Of a stretch of DNA of 64,000 nt, positions 48,592-57,773 are shown piece by piece. Positions within the stretch are counted from its first letter, which is position 1; every line of letters starts with the position of its first letter. A program made the position numbers and the translations under genes. The notes under the pieces were generated by a model. It was not told where the DNA came from and did not search any database. It saw nothing but the letters and a program-made list of their open reading frames with translations. This DNA is from an uncultured Pseudothermotoga sp. (GTDB lineage: Bacteria > Thermotogota > Thermotogae > Thermotogales > DSM-5069), in assembly GCA_937995655.1 (NCBI GenBank), contig CALKJI010000005.1, positions 124,001-188,000 of the forward strand, written 5' to 3'.

Positions 48592-49704
48592 TCAAATCAC
48601 CTCCAGAAATTTCTCAGTGGTTAATAATAGTTCTTTCCAGCTAGCAGTGGTTTTGAAGGTTCCACGCCTTGCTCCACCTCCGCCAGTCCCAGGCAATTCT
48701 TTCTTGAGAGCTTCAATCAACTTTGAGCAATCAATTCCTTTTGAGGCAAACAGATAACCTTCAGAGGTCTTGCAGATCAACAGATCAGTTTGGAAATATT
48801 TTGTTAAAGAATATGCCACTTCATCAAGTCCTTCATAGGTTGAAACTGTGTAACCTTTGAATCGATGGGTTTCAAGCTTTTCATGAAGCACCTTTGCCAG
48901 TTCTTCCGATAAACTTTTTATTAAGGAAGCCTGGTCCTTTATCTTGTTCAAAAGACCTTCTATCCTATCTTGCATTTGGTCAATTGAACTTGTTAAAAGT
49001 TTTGACAGTTCCCTGAGTACAAGCACCTTTTTGTTGTAATCTTTTACTGCTCGATTACCTGCCAAAAAATAGACTCTCGTGAGCGATCCCTTGGTTTTTT
49101 CCCAGGAGACTACCTTTATAACACCTATCTCGCCTGTGTTTTTAACATGATATCCCCCGCAGGCTGATGTATCGAAATCATCTATTTTTACAATCCTTAC
49201 CAAATCTGCAACCTTTTCACTGAGCGCTTTTCTAAGGTTCATCTTTTCTGCCTCTTCACGATCAAGCTGGAGAATTTCAACATCAACACATTTTCTTACT
49301 ATCTCGTTGGCGAGTTCTTCCGATGCTTTGAGTGTTTCTATCGTAAGCTGGGGCATATCAAGATCGATTGTGGATGATTCTTCGCCCATGTGAAAACTCA
49401 CAGTTCCTGCCTGGGCAACCTTTAGAAAAGAAGCAGACAATATATGCTGTGCTGTATGTTGAGTTGCGATATCTTTTTGTCTTAATTGGTCTATTACACA
49501 GTCATACTCGCCGGGTTCGATGAATCTATCAAGTATATGAACAATTTCGTGTTCACTCGTTTCCTGTACATTCAAGACGTTGGCTGGTCCGATCTTTCCA
49601 CGATCGCCCAGTTGACCTCCTTTACCGTCAGGGTAAAAGGGGCTCTGATCACTTACAGCAAAAAACTTACCATTTTCTTCATAAACTCTTTTGATCTTTA
49701 TCAA
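48592..49704 (-). CDS. AlaX-type alanyl-tRNA editing protein with DHHA1 domain
   Basis: 370 aa free-standing relative of the AlaRS editing domain. SPFYPDGKGGQLGDRG, zinc ligands His83 and His87 in QHTAQHILS, and Cys182/His186 in CGGYHV. A coiled region (about 225-275) leads to a C-terminal DHHA1 domain ending LPGTGGGGARRGTFK. This is the long AlaX-L-like form, which hydrolyses mischarged Ser/Gly-tRNA(Ala). No AlaRS catalytic core is present. Confidence 0.9.
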   Translation of the reverse strand: MIKIKRVYEENGKFFAVSDQSPFYPDGKGGQLGDRGKIGPANVLNVQETSEHEIVHILDRFIEPGEYDCVIDQLRQKDIATQHTAQHILSASFLKVAQAGTVSFHMGEESSTIDLDMPQLTIETLKASEELANEIVRKCVDVEILQLDREEAEKMNLRKALSEKVADLVRIVKIDDFDTSACGGYHVKNTGEIGVIKVVSWEKTKGSLTRVYFLAGNRAVKDYNKKVLVLRELSKLLTSSIDQMQDRIEGLLNKIKDQASLIKSLSEELAKVLHEKLETHRFKGYTVSTYEGLDEVAYSLTKYFQTDLLICKTSEGYLFASKGIDCSKLIEALKKELPGTGGGGARRGTFKTTASWKELLLTTEKFLEVI

Positions 49705-49765
49705 ACCTTTAACCTCCTTGATCTGTAAAATAAGATTCAGAGTGCGAACAAAAGGGGGTCATGAA

Positions 49766-50926
49766 GTGACAACTCTTTCAGTACTTGTATCTCTTGCATC
49801 AGTGATTGTTTTTCAAAGATTTACCAGACGATTGGTCATATCTATGATAGCAGGTTTCATTGTCTTTGCAGCAATCAACCAACAAGTCATAACAGGCTTT
49901 CCTAGGGTCTTTTTAGCCTCTGTCAGCGATCTTTCTTTCATAACACTCTTACCAAGTGTCTTCTTAATTTATTTTCTAGGTGAACTCATGAATATTTCCA
50001 AGGACGCAGATCACTTTTCATCTTCTGTTCAAAAACTCTTTCAAGACACCAGATCAGCAGCTGTCTTGATGCCTGCGTTAGTAGGTCTCATGCCAATGCC
50101 AGCGGGAGCTATGTTCACCGCACCCATCGTTGATCAGGTAGGTGTAGATATGGACAATTTGCAAAAGACTACTATCAATTACTGGTTTCGTCATTGCCTT
50201 GAGCTTTTCTGGCCTGTATATCCTGCCATGTACCTTCTATCAAGCATTGTGAACACACCTCTAGGAATAATCTCCCTTAGACTGTCACCACTTTTTGTAA
50301 TTTCCTTTCTCTTTGGCTGGATCTATTTCAATGGTTTCACTCTGCCTAAAGTGAGGTACATGCAGAAAGATGACTGGAAGAAGATGTGGCCTGGACTGAT
50401 AATTCTTTCAACAGGTTTCATGATATTGGCTTTCAAGATCGATGGTTGGCTGGCACTTTTGATAGCCAGTTCCTTTTACGCAACACTGAGAATCAAGTTC
50501 CTTGGGAAAGCTTTGGCCAACTCATTCAAAAAAATGGACATCGTTCCTATTCTGTTGGTAGTTTTTCTTTATAAACACTCCATGATAGATCTTGGAATTG
50601 GCCAAAGAATGAATATTGAACTTTCAAAAGCAGGATTTGGAGTTTTTGTGGTATCAATGATTCTTCCACTTGTGATAGGTATGTCAACGGGTCTGACCAG
50701 CGGAGCTGTTGGGGTATCATTGCCTATCATCGTAGGAATGGGAGCAAACAATCTTGCTTTGATTGTTTATGTTTTTTCTGTGATTGGCGTTTTACTCTCA
50801 CCTGTTCACTTGTGCTTAGTATTAACCTCTCAGTATTTCAAAGTAGATTTTCTGAAAGTATTGAAGAGGGTCCTAGTACCCATAATTGTGGTTGCTGTTT
50901 CTGCAATATTGTTATATTCTTGGTGA
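49766..50926 (+). CDS. DUF401-family integral membrane protein
   Basis: 386 aa from the GTG at 49766, preceded by GGGGG seven bases upstream; the frame is open to 49691 but the upstream part does not look coding. About ten membrane helices with PALVGLMPMPAGAMFTAPIVDQVG and VIGMSTGLTSGAVGVSLPII, typical of the DUF401/TIGR00529 anion-transporter-like family. Function unproven. Co-directional with a phosphate transport module 14 bases downstream. Confidence 0.85.
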   Translation: MTTLSVLVSLASVIVFQRFTRRLVISMIAGFIVFAAINQQVITGFPRVFLASVSDLSFITLLPSVFLIYFLGELMNISKDADHFSSSVQKLFQDTRSAAVLMPALVGLMPMPAGAMFTAPIVDQVGVDMDNLQKTTINYWFRHCLELFWPVYPAMYLLSSIVNTPLGIISLRLSPLFVISFLFGWIYFNGFTLPKVRYMQKDDWKKMWPGLIILSTGFMILAFKIDGWLALLIASSFYATLRIKFLGKALANSFKKMDIVPILLVVFLYKHSMIDLGIGQRMNIELSKAGFGVFVVSMILPLVIGMSTGLTSGAVGVSLPIIVGMGANNLALIVYVFSVIGVLLSPVHLCLVLTSQYFKVDFLKVLKRVLVPIIVVAVSAILLYSW

Positions 50927-50940
50927 TTGGAGGGATAAAC

Positions 50941-51618
50941 TTGACTCGCTTTGTTGGAAAAATGTTCCCAAAGCAATCGCCGTTGAAACTTTTGTATGAG
51001 CATGCGATTGTAACACATAATGCTGCACAGTTCATAATACCGGCTTTGAACAGCTATTTTGATAATCAATCGATCGATCAAATGTGTACACAGGTAGATA
51101 TCCTTGAAGATAAGGCAGACGAACTCAAGGTAATGATCAGGGAAAGCTATTCAAAGCTCAAATTTGTTTATTTTGATAGAGTTGACATCCTCACAATCCT
51201 TCACGAAGAAGACGCCGTGATAGATGCGGTAGACGACTTTCTCAAATCGCTGACTCTGAACAAACTCGAAAAACCGCTCACAAAAGATTTAAAGGATCTA
51301 CTGTTCGAACTTGCACAGAACAGTTTTGATTCAGTGCATATGATGACTATGGCTGTGGAAGATCTACTCACGTTGGTAGAGTCTTCCTTCTCTCCTTCGA
51401 TAGCCTCAGAAGAAGATAAACTCACAGCGAAAGTAGAAACGGACGAATCTCGAACCGATAGAGTCTCTCTCCAGCTGGGTAAGAAAATTTATTCTATGAA
51501 AAATAGCATGCATCCTGTCGATTTGTACTTCCTTGAAAAATTAGCTGGGCTGCTCACGAGAATAGCAGATCACGCTGAAAATGTCGCGGAAAGGATCAGG
51601 ATGATAACTCATACCTGA
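50941..51618 (+). CDS. PhoU-like DUF47 phosphate transport accessory protein
   Basis: 225 aa from the TTG at 50941 behind GGAGGGA; an upstream open frame to 50812 lies inside the DUF401 gene and is not used. All-helical DUF47/PhoU-like protein with EDKADELKVMI and RIADHAENVAERIRMI, metal-binding-type acidic helices. Members usually sit next to PiT permeases, as here, and are thought to regulate their activity. Confidence 0.9.
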   Translation: MTRFVGKMFPKQSPLKLLYEHAIVTHNAAQFIIPALNSYFDNQSIDQMCTQVDILEDKADELKVMIRESYSKLKFVYFDRVDILTILHEEDAVIDAVDDFLKSLTLNKLEKPLTKDLKDLLFELAQNSFDSVHMMTMAVEDLLTLVESSFSPSIASEEDKLTAKVETDESRTDRVSLQLGKKIYSMKNSMHPVDLYFLEKLAGLLTRIADHAENVAERIRMITHT

Positions 51619-51629
51619 GGAGGTAAGAT

Positions 51630-52832
51630 ATGTTGATCTTTCTGGCTATTGTGACCGGTTTTGCCATGGCTTTTGCGATCGGTGCAAATGATGTTGCCAA
51701 CTCAATGGCGACAGCGGTTGGTGCTAAGGCTATAACTCCAAAACAAGCGGTCATAATAGCTTCTATTTTGGAATTTCTTGGTGCCGTACTTTTTGGGTCA
51801 CACGTCACTTTGACCATTGTCAAAGGCATTGTGAAACCCCAAGTCATTACTCAACCTGAAATATTAATTGCAGGTGGGTTTGCGGCATTGATCTCTTCTT
51901 CGATTTGGATCTTAGCCGCAACGATTTGGGGAATGCCTGTCTCAACCACTCATTCCATTGTTGGTGGTATGGCTGGCTTTGGAATAGCTGCTTCAGGCTG
52001 GGACGCAGTAAATTGGAAAGTAATGATTTCCATAGTTTCGAGCTGGATACTTTCACCGCTTGCTGGAGGACTTCTTGCCTATTCAGTTTTCAAGTTGATA
52101 TCTTTCCTCATACTGAGGAGACCTTCGCCGGCAAAGGCAGTGAAAAAAGTTGGACCTATTTTAATCTGGATCACTTTCTTCATCATTGTTTACCTGTTTG
52201 GTGTAAAGACACTCAAAATAGGTCAGACAAATTCCATATGGTCCGCAACAATTATTGCAACCACTGCTGCAATAGGGGGTTACTTCACCCTGAGGAAATA
52301 TTATCGAATCAGAACAAAGGATTATGAATTAGTGGAAAGTATCTTTAAACGTCTTCAAATCATGACCAGTTGTTATGTGAGTTTTTCACACGGTGCGAAC
52401 GACGTTGCAAATGCGGTAGGACCTCTTGCTGTAATATATTGGGTCATTAGGACGGGCGTGATCTCTCCAAAGGTGGAAGTTCCAATTTGGGTTTTGGCTC
52501 TTGGTGGATTTGGTATTTCGGTGGGTGTGTTGTTACTCGGTTATAGAGTTATGAAAACAATAGGAAGGGATATAACCCAGCTCAATAACACCAGGGGTTT
52601 TTGTATAGATTTTTCCACAGCTTCAACTGTCCTGATATCTTCTGTGCTTGGATTACCTGTTTCAACGACTCATATAGTTGTTGGGTCAGTTGTAGGTGTC
52701 GGTGTGGCACGCGGTGTAGAAGTGGTCAATGTTGGAGTTCTCAAGAACATAATCCTTTCGTGGCTTGCAACGGTTCCACTCGCAGCTGGGCTTTCAGCAT
52801 TGCTTTTCAAGTTTCTTGTCAAGGTCATTTGA
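51630..52832 (+). CDS. pit: PiT-family inorganic phosphate permease
   Basis: 400 aa, about ten to eleven membrane helices. Two PiT signatures are seen: GANDVANSMATAVGAKAIT at about 18-36 and GANDVANAVGPLAVI in the second half, each followed by a GLPVSTTH-type motif. Low-affinity Na+/H+-coupled phosphate uptake. Eleven bases after the DUF47 gene, with GAGGAGG upstream. Its last eight bases overlap the convergent small membrane gene. Confidence 0.94.
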   Translation: MLIFLAIVTGFAMAFAIGANDVANSMATAVGAKAITPKQAVIIASILEFLGAVLFGSHVTLTIVKGIVKPQVITQPEILIAGGFAALISSSIWILAATIWGMPVSTTHSIVGGMAGFGIAASGWDAVNWKVMISIVSSWILSPLAGGLLAYSVFKLISFLILRRPSPAKAVKKVGPILIWITFFIIVYLFGVKTLKIGQTNSIWSATIIATTAAIGGYFTLRKYYRIRTKDYELVESIFKRLQIMTSCYVSFSHGANDVANAVGPLAVIYWVIRTGVISPKVEVPIWVLALGGFGISVGVLLLGYRVMKTIGRDITQLNNTRGFCIDFSTASTVLISSVLGLPVSTTHIVVGSVVGVGVARGVEVVNVGVLKNIILSWLATVPLAAGLSALLFKFLVKVI

Positions 52833-53145
52833 ATCTAGATCTAATAATGAAGGCTTGAAGTATTCCTACTGAACCCATGGTAATAATCAACAAAAGAGGA
52901 ATTGAGAATTGAAGATCAGGAAGATTGTTGAAGATAGCAAAACACATGGCAATGAAAAACATCGCCCCACCCACCATTAAATGGGCATCTATACGCTGAC
53001 GATTTTTTTCAAAATCAACTATTCCAAAAAAATAGATTGAACTGAACACCAATATGCATAGAGAAAAGATTGGATCAATTTTTAAAAGGAGTAAGAAGCA
53101 AAGAAAACCAATTCCTGTTTCGATGATTAAGAGAAGTTTTTTCAT
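52825..53145 (-). CDS. Small membrane protein downstream of feoB
   Basis: 106 aa from the ATG at 53145; upstream frame lies inside feoB, and GGAGG precedes this ATG. Four hydrophobic helices (about 4-20, 27-45, 58-73, 82-100). It overlaps the feoB stop by four bases, so it is translated with FeoB. No family recognised. Possibly an accessory to ferrous iron uptake in place of FeoC, on position only. Confidence 0.65.
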   Translation of the reverse strand: MKKLLLIIETGIGFLCFLLLLKIDPIFSLCILVFSSIYFFGIVDFEKNRQRIDAHLMVGGAMFFIAMCFAIFNNLPDLQFSIPLLLIITMGSVGILQAFIIRSRFK

Positions 53146-55070
53146 AACACCAAACCTCCTATGATTTTGACTACGTAGGCCAAAAAATAGGCAGTGGCCA
53201 TGCTGTAAATAATAGAGATCATTAGATATCTTTTTCCTACCTCTGAAGTTATTGATCCAAGCGTGGCAAAACAAGGTATGTAAGACATAACAAAGACCAA
53301 GAAAGACAAGGCTGTAACAGTATCATAGGAATTGGCCAATGCATGCTTGAGAGTTTCTTCCTCCCCGAATCCGAAAAGCATGCTCAGTGTGGATACAATA
53401 ACTTCTTTCGCCGCTGATCCAAAGATCAGTGCAGTGCTCAATCGCCAATCGAAACCCAGTGGCTTCAGCACAGCTGAGATGGTCTTACCTATATAGGATG
53501 CGAAGGATTTTGTGGGATCCCCACTGGCTGGAAAGTAAGACAAAGCCCAAAGAACAAGGGAAGCCAAAAGAATTATAGTACCAGCCTTTACCAAGAAATG
53601 CTTTCCTCTGTGCCAAACATAGAGAAAAAGATTCTTAATCTTCGGCATTCGATATCTTGGAAGTTCAAGTACCAAAAAGCCAGGTTCTCCTTTGAAGAGG
53701 ACCTTATTCAGGAAGACGGCGCTGGCAAGTGCAATGACTATACTAAGTAAATATATTGAGAAAACGACCAGGCCTCTTTGTTTCTCAAAGAAGATGCTTG
53801 CTATCAAAAGATAAACTGGTAGTCTCGCACTACAGGAAATGAACGGAACAGAGACCACCGTGATAATTCTTTCGCGAAAATCTGAAATGCCTCTTGAAGA
53901 CATGATTGCAGGAACGGTGCACCCAAAACCGAGCAGGAACGACATAAAGGATCTACCAGAAAGTTTAAGTTTGTACATGATTCTGTCAACCACAAAGGCA
54001 GCCCTTGGGAGATAGCCGGACTCTTCCATGATTCCAAGCACTAAGAAGAGGGCAAAAATATTCGGTACAAACACTAAGATAGATCCAACGCCTGAGATAA
54101 TGCCATCGGCAATGAGTGAAGAGACTATAGAATCTCCGAATGATGATTTCACAAAATCTGAAAGGGCTGTAAACAACGATTCAATAGCATCTGAAACGGG
54201 CTGGATCGTTTGGAAAGCGAAAGTGAAGGTCATGTACATCAATGAAAGAAAGATTGGTATTCCAATGTATTTGTGGGTGAATACATGGTCCAGCGCATCA
54301 CTCATCGTAAGATTTGCTCCGGATGTTCTGAGTACTTCTTTAAGAATGAGATCGATATGACTGTATCTCCCCTGGGCTATTTTTTCTCTGAGCGTCCCTG
54401 GAGTGACCACAGCTTGTCCTATGAGCTTAATAGCTTCGGGGTCACCTTCAAGATATTTAGTCGCGAGCCAACGAGTAGGGAAACCTTTCAAAAGTGGTTT
54501 TGACATGATATCTGATTCCAGAAGTTCTATAGTTCTTTCTATCTCTTCATCGTAAAGGAATTGGAGATTTTTCTTTTCAGATGTAGCGGTTTTCAAAATT
54601 GTATCAAGTAATTCTTCTATTCCTTCTCCTGTCACAGCACTTGTGAGAACAACCGGGACACCTGTGTGTTTCGCCAGTTCTTGTTTATCAATGTGCAATC
54701 CAGCCTTTTTGGCTTCATCTATGGCATTCACCACTAAGATTGTCTTCGTATCCAGTTCTGCGGCTTCGAGAAACAAGTAAAGACCTTGTTTCATGGAGAG
54801 AGCGTCAACGACAACAAGCAAAACATCGGGGTTTTTATATAACAGGTAATCTCTGGCTATTTTTTCATCGGTGCTGAAAGATAACAAGCTGTACGTTCCT
54901 GGCAGATCTACAAAATCTATCTTCACACCTCGCCAATTTCTGATGCCCTCTTTGACTTCAACAGTGACGCCAGCCCAATTTGCCACATACTGTCTCATAC
55001 CAGTCAGTGCGTTGAAAAGACTTGTTTTGCCTACGTTGGGATTTCCCGACACTGCCACATGCAAAACCAT
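53142..55070 (-). CDS. feoB: Ferrous iron transporter FeoB
   Basis: 642 aa. N-terminal G domain: GNPNVGKT (G1), DLPGTYSL (G3), NAIDEA in place of NKxD (G4), then the helical spacer. The membrane part has about ten helices with the conserved GCTVPAIMSSRG and SCSARLPVYLL cysteine motifs. The chain is at the short end of the family and has no C-terminal FeoC-like extension. Starts one base after feoA. Confidence 0.95.
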   Translation of the reverse strand: MVLHVAVSGNPNVGKTSLFNALTGMRQYVANWAGVTVEVKEGIRNWRGVKIDFVDLPGTYSLLSFSTDEKIARDYLLYKNPDVLLVVVDALSMKQGLYLFLEAAELDTKTILVVNAIDEAKKAGLHIDKQELAKHTGVPVVLTSAVTGEGIEELLDTILKTATSEKKNLQFLYDEEIERTIELLESDIMSKPLLKGFPTRWLATKYLEGDPEAIKLIGQAVVTPGTLREKIAQGRYSHIDLILKEVLRTSGANLTMSDALDHVFTHKYIGIPIFLSLMYMTFTFAFQTIQPVSDAIESLFTALSDFVKSSFGDSIVSSLIADGIISGVGSILVFVPNIFALFLVLGIMEESGYLPRAAFVVDRIMYKLKLSGRSFMSFLLGFGCTVPAIMSSRGISDFRERIITVVSVPFISCSARLPVYLLIASIFFEKQRGLVVFSIYLLSIVIALASAVFLNKVLFKGEPGFLVLELPRYRMPKIKNLFLYVWHRGKHFLVKAGTIILLASLVLWALSYFPASGDPTKSFASYIGKTISAVLKPLGFDWRLSTALIFGSAAKEVIVSTLSMLFGFGEEETLKHALANSYDTVTALSFLVFVMSYIPCFATLGSITSEVGKRYLMISIIYSMATAYFLAYVVKIIGGLVL

Positions 55071-55071
55071 A

Positions 55072-55503
55072 TTATATCCTCCTTAAGAGAATGCGACTTG
55101 CAACGCCAATACCAATTTTGAAAATACCATTTTCAGTTTTAACTATCATTGGTTCCAAGACTTGAAGTTTTCTTTCTTTCTCTATACCCATTTTTTTCAT
55201 TTTTTGTTGAAAACCTATGCCACCAAACAACTCAACGACCGCGTAGATACCCTCCGGTGCCCCTGAAAGAACTACTAAGTCACTGTCCAGGACAACCTCC
55301 ACTTGCATAGCATCATTATTACGTAAGGTGATGAGTTTGTCCATGACAAGATAAACCCTCGGATCTCCAAGCGGTGCACATCTGACGACCTTCACATAAA
55401 CACCTGGAATGAAACCAAGGGATATGAGGCGTGAACCTACAAAGGAATTGGGTACAGATTTAACCTTGGCCGAGAGTCCGACTGGAACTTCCGATAAAGA
55501 CAC
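55072..55503 (-). CDS. feoA: FeoA protein with two fused FeoA domains
   Basis: 143 aa, about twice the usual size. The first SH3-like domain is at about 1-74 (VGLSAKVKSVPNSFVGSRLISLGFIPG) and the second at about 76-143 (GAPEGIYAVVELFGG...MKKMGIEKERKLQVLEP...FKIGIGVASRILL). The start at 55503 follows AAGGAGGTGAG. It partners FeoB downstream. A Fur-like palindrome sits directly upstream. Confidence 0.88.
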   Translation of the reverse strand: MSLSEVPVGLSAKVKSVPNSFVGSRLISLGFIPGVYVKVVRCAPLGDPRVYLVMDKLITLRNNDAMQVEVVLDSDLVVLSGAPEGIYAVVELFGGIGFQQKMKKMGIEKERKLQVLEPMIVKTENGIFKIGIGVASRILLRRI

Positions 55504-55515
55504 AAACTCACCTCC

Positions 55516-55538
55516 TTATTGAGATTCATTCTCAATAA
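55516..55538. promoter_or_regulatory. Fur-like inverted repeat upstream of feoA
   Basis: Arms TTATTGAGA and TCTCAATAA are perfect inverted repeats of nine bases around TTCAT. The core TGAGATTCATTCTCA fits the 7-1-7 Fur pattern with one mismatch. It overlaps the -10 region of the predicted feoA promoter and abuts the ribosome binding site, so binding would block transcription when iron is plentiful. Confidence 0.75.
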
Positions 55539-55562
55539 TATCATTCTGTTGCAAAAATTCAA
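55535..55562 (-). promoter_or_regulatory. Predicted promoter of feoAB operon
   Basis: On the minus strand TTGAAT (55562-55557) and TATTAT (55540-55535) lie 16 bases apart; the -10 box touches the Fur-like palindrome. Confidence 0.55.
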
Positions 55563-55634
55563 GTGTTATGATGGTTAAAAATGTGCTTAATTGAAAGTTG
55601 TCTTTAATGTACAATTATTTTTGGAGGTAGAAAG

Positions 55635-57311
55635 ATGGATCTATCTGTGAAGGCAAGGTTAGCACCAAACAGACCCGGTGTGTACATTTTCTATGGTCAG
55701 ACAGGTGAATATCTTTACATTGGCAAAGCCCGCAAGCTTAGAAATAGATTGCTTTCCTATTTCAGAGAGTCAACGCGAAAACAAAATAAAAAGATCGAGA
55801 GCATAGTGCAAGAAGCTTCTGAGCTTGATTTCATAGTTGTTTCCAATGAGAAGGAAGCTTTGTTGTTAGAGGCAAACCTGATTTTCGAGCATAAGCCTAA
55901 ATACAACGTTATGCTCAAGGATACTGAATTTTATCCATACATAGAGATCACGAATGAGGTTTATCCGACGATTAAGATAGTACGTAGAAGGGCTCAGAAT
56001 GGTATGTACTTTGGGCCGTACACGGATATGAGGTTTGTCAGAAATCTTGTTGATTTCTTACAACAAGTGTATCACTTCAGAACCTGTCAAAAAAACTTAG
56101 AAAAAGCTTCCAAATCTTGTATGGACTTTTACCTACACAGATGTGAAGGACCTTGCAAAGGTCAGATCAACGAAAAAGAGTACAATGAAAAGTGCATAGA
56201 ACCTGTCAAGAAATTTCTTTCTGGTGATATCTCATCTACTCTCAATTTGATTGAAACTAAAATGAAAAAACTCGCACAAATGATGGATTTTGAAAATGCT
56301 GCGAAGTATAGAGATCTTCTTCTTAAGTTTGAAAAAGTTATGGAAAAGCAAGGAGTCGTGCTTGATCAATACAGAAACTTAGATGTCATAGGGAGGATGA
56401 AAAATCTCTACGTTCTCATGAGGATTCGTGGGGGTCATTTGCTAGCAAAGCTTGTTTATGAATTAGACTCTACAAACGTTGAAGATTTTGTTTTCAATTA
56501 CTATCTGGTTTACAAAAATGAGATACCAGACGCAGTAATTTTGGAAAAAAATCTGACTTTCCATATGCCCAATTACTTTGGAAAACCTAGAGATGACGTT
56601 GAAAAGGACCTCTTAAAGAAGGCTTTGGACAATGCAAAAAATGAGCTGAACATAAAAGGTTTAAGAAGAGATGCTCTCAGCTCTTTGAAAGATCTTTTGT
56701 CTCTTTCGAAATATCCTCAGAGAATCGAAGGTTTCGATGTTGCACATTTGCAAGGCAATTTCACAGTGGCATCTGTCGTAGTTTTCTTCGATGGTTTCCC
56801 CTTCAAAAAAGATTACAGACACTACAGATTTCAAAGCAAAAAGATAGACGACTATGCTACGATGAGAGAGCTAGTTAAAAGAAGATACTTGAAACATCCC
56901 CTACCGGATCTCATAGTGGTAGACGGAGGTATCGGGCAAGTAAGCTCTGTTAAGAGAGCACTCGAAGAAATCGGCAAGGACTGTGATGTTATAGGTCTTG
57001 CCAAGGAACACGAGACTGTTTGTACCGAAAAAGGCGAACTCTTTCTAGAACTGGACAGTCCTATTTTAAGGATGTTGGTTGCTATAAGAGATGAAGCGCA
57101 CAGATTTGCAAATACTTTTCACAGAAGGCTCAGGACGAAAGAAGCTATTCTTTCGATTCTGAACGATATTCCTGGTATAGGTCCAAAGAGAAAAAGAAAA
57201 CTCATTGAGACATTTAGAAGTTTAGAGGAACTGAGAAAAGCGGACTTGGGCAAAATAGCCGAAATCGTGGGCAGCAGAAAACTCGCAAGTGAGATTTTAT
57301 CAAAGATATGA
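55635..57311 (+). CDS. uvrC: Excinuclease ABC subunit C
   Basis: 558 aa. GIY-YIG nuclease domain at the N-terminus (GVYIFYGQTGEYLYIGKA), Cys-rich region CMDFYLHRCEGPC, UVR motif (about 205-235), RNase H-like nuclease domain with FDVAHLQG and VVDGGIGQV, and a C-terminal helix-hairpin-helix (DIPGIGPKRKRKLIE). Makes both incisions in nucleotide excision repair. TTTGGAGGTAG precedes the ATG. A possible TACAAT -10 box at 55610-55615 has no good -35. Confidence 0.96.
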   Translation: MDLSVKARLAPNRPGVYIFYGQTGEYLYIGKARKLRNRLLSYFRESTRKQNKKIESIVQEASELDFIVVSNEKEALLLEANLIFEHKPKYNVMLKDTEFYPYIEITNEVYPTIKIVRRRAQNGMYFGPYTDMRFVRNLVDFLQQVYHFRTCQKNLEKASKSCMDFYLHRCEGPCKGQINEKEYNEKCIEPVKKFLSGDISSTLNLIETKMKKLAQMMDFENAAKYRDLLLKFEKVMEKQGVVLDQYRNLDVIGRMKNLYVLMRIRGGHLLAKLVYELDSTNVEDFVFNYYLVYKNEIPDAVILEKNLTFHMPNYFGKPRDDVEKDLLKKALDNAKNELNIKGLRRDALSSLKDLLSLSKYPQRIEGFDVAHLQGNFTVASVVVFFDGFPFKKDYRHYRFQSKKIDDYATMRELVKRRYLKHPLPDLIVVDGGIGQVSSVKRALEEIGKDCDVIGLAKEHETVCTEKGELFLELDSPILRMLVAIRDEAHRFANTFHRRLRTKEAILSILNDIPGIGPKRKRKLIETFRSLEELRKADLGKIAEIVGSRKLASEILSKI

Positions 57312-57320
57312 GGTGATGAG

Positions 57321-57773
57321 ATGAGGACAGCGCTTTATTTGATTTTGTTGCTTGGTATCTTTTGTACAGCAATAGGTCTACTGATGATTCTGGCATATGG
57401 CTTGTTCATCTACATATCACCAATTTTCAAAGATGCATTTAATCTCAGTTTTCACAGCTCAAAGTGGTTCTTTTTTGTTGTAATACTTACCACCTGTTCT
57501 GGGATCTGTATCAGTTTCTACAGTCTTGCAAAAGCAAATGATGATAATTACATAGCATTTCTTTCCTTTGCATTGATATCCAACGGTTTATCATTGTTTT
57601 CTCAGATATTCAGAATGATCATTCATGGTCTTGCATGGATTGGAGTAGAGCTCTTAGGGAAGACCGGGGATGTGAGACTCATGCAGTATTTGTCTGCAGG
57701 ATTTTTCATCTTTACACTTCTGAACTTTGTTCTGTGCCTGAGTATTCTTAGAGAGGAGAGATTGTCTCGTTGA
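57321..57773 (+). CDS. Four-helix membrane protein, unknown function
   Basis: 150 aa; GAGGTGATGAG precedes the ATG at 57321. Four hydrophobic segments (about 5-30, 50-70, 77-95 and 122-145). No motif recognised. It overlaps the TTG start of tmcAL by four bases and follows uvrC by nine bases. Confidence 0.65.
   Translation: MRTALYLILLLGIFCTAIGLLMILAYGLFIYISPIFKDAFNLSFHSSKWFFFVVILTTCSGICISFYSLAKANDDNYIAFLSFALISNGLSLFSQIFRMIIHGLAWIGVELLGKTGDVRLMQYLSAGFFIFTLLNFVLCLSILREERLSR

Noticed and set aside
55610-55615. TACAAT as part of a full uvrC promoter
   Set aside because: The nearest TTGAAA is only 13 bases upstream; the spacing is too short for a confident call.
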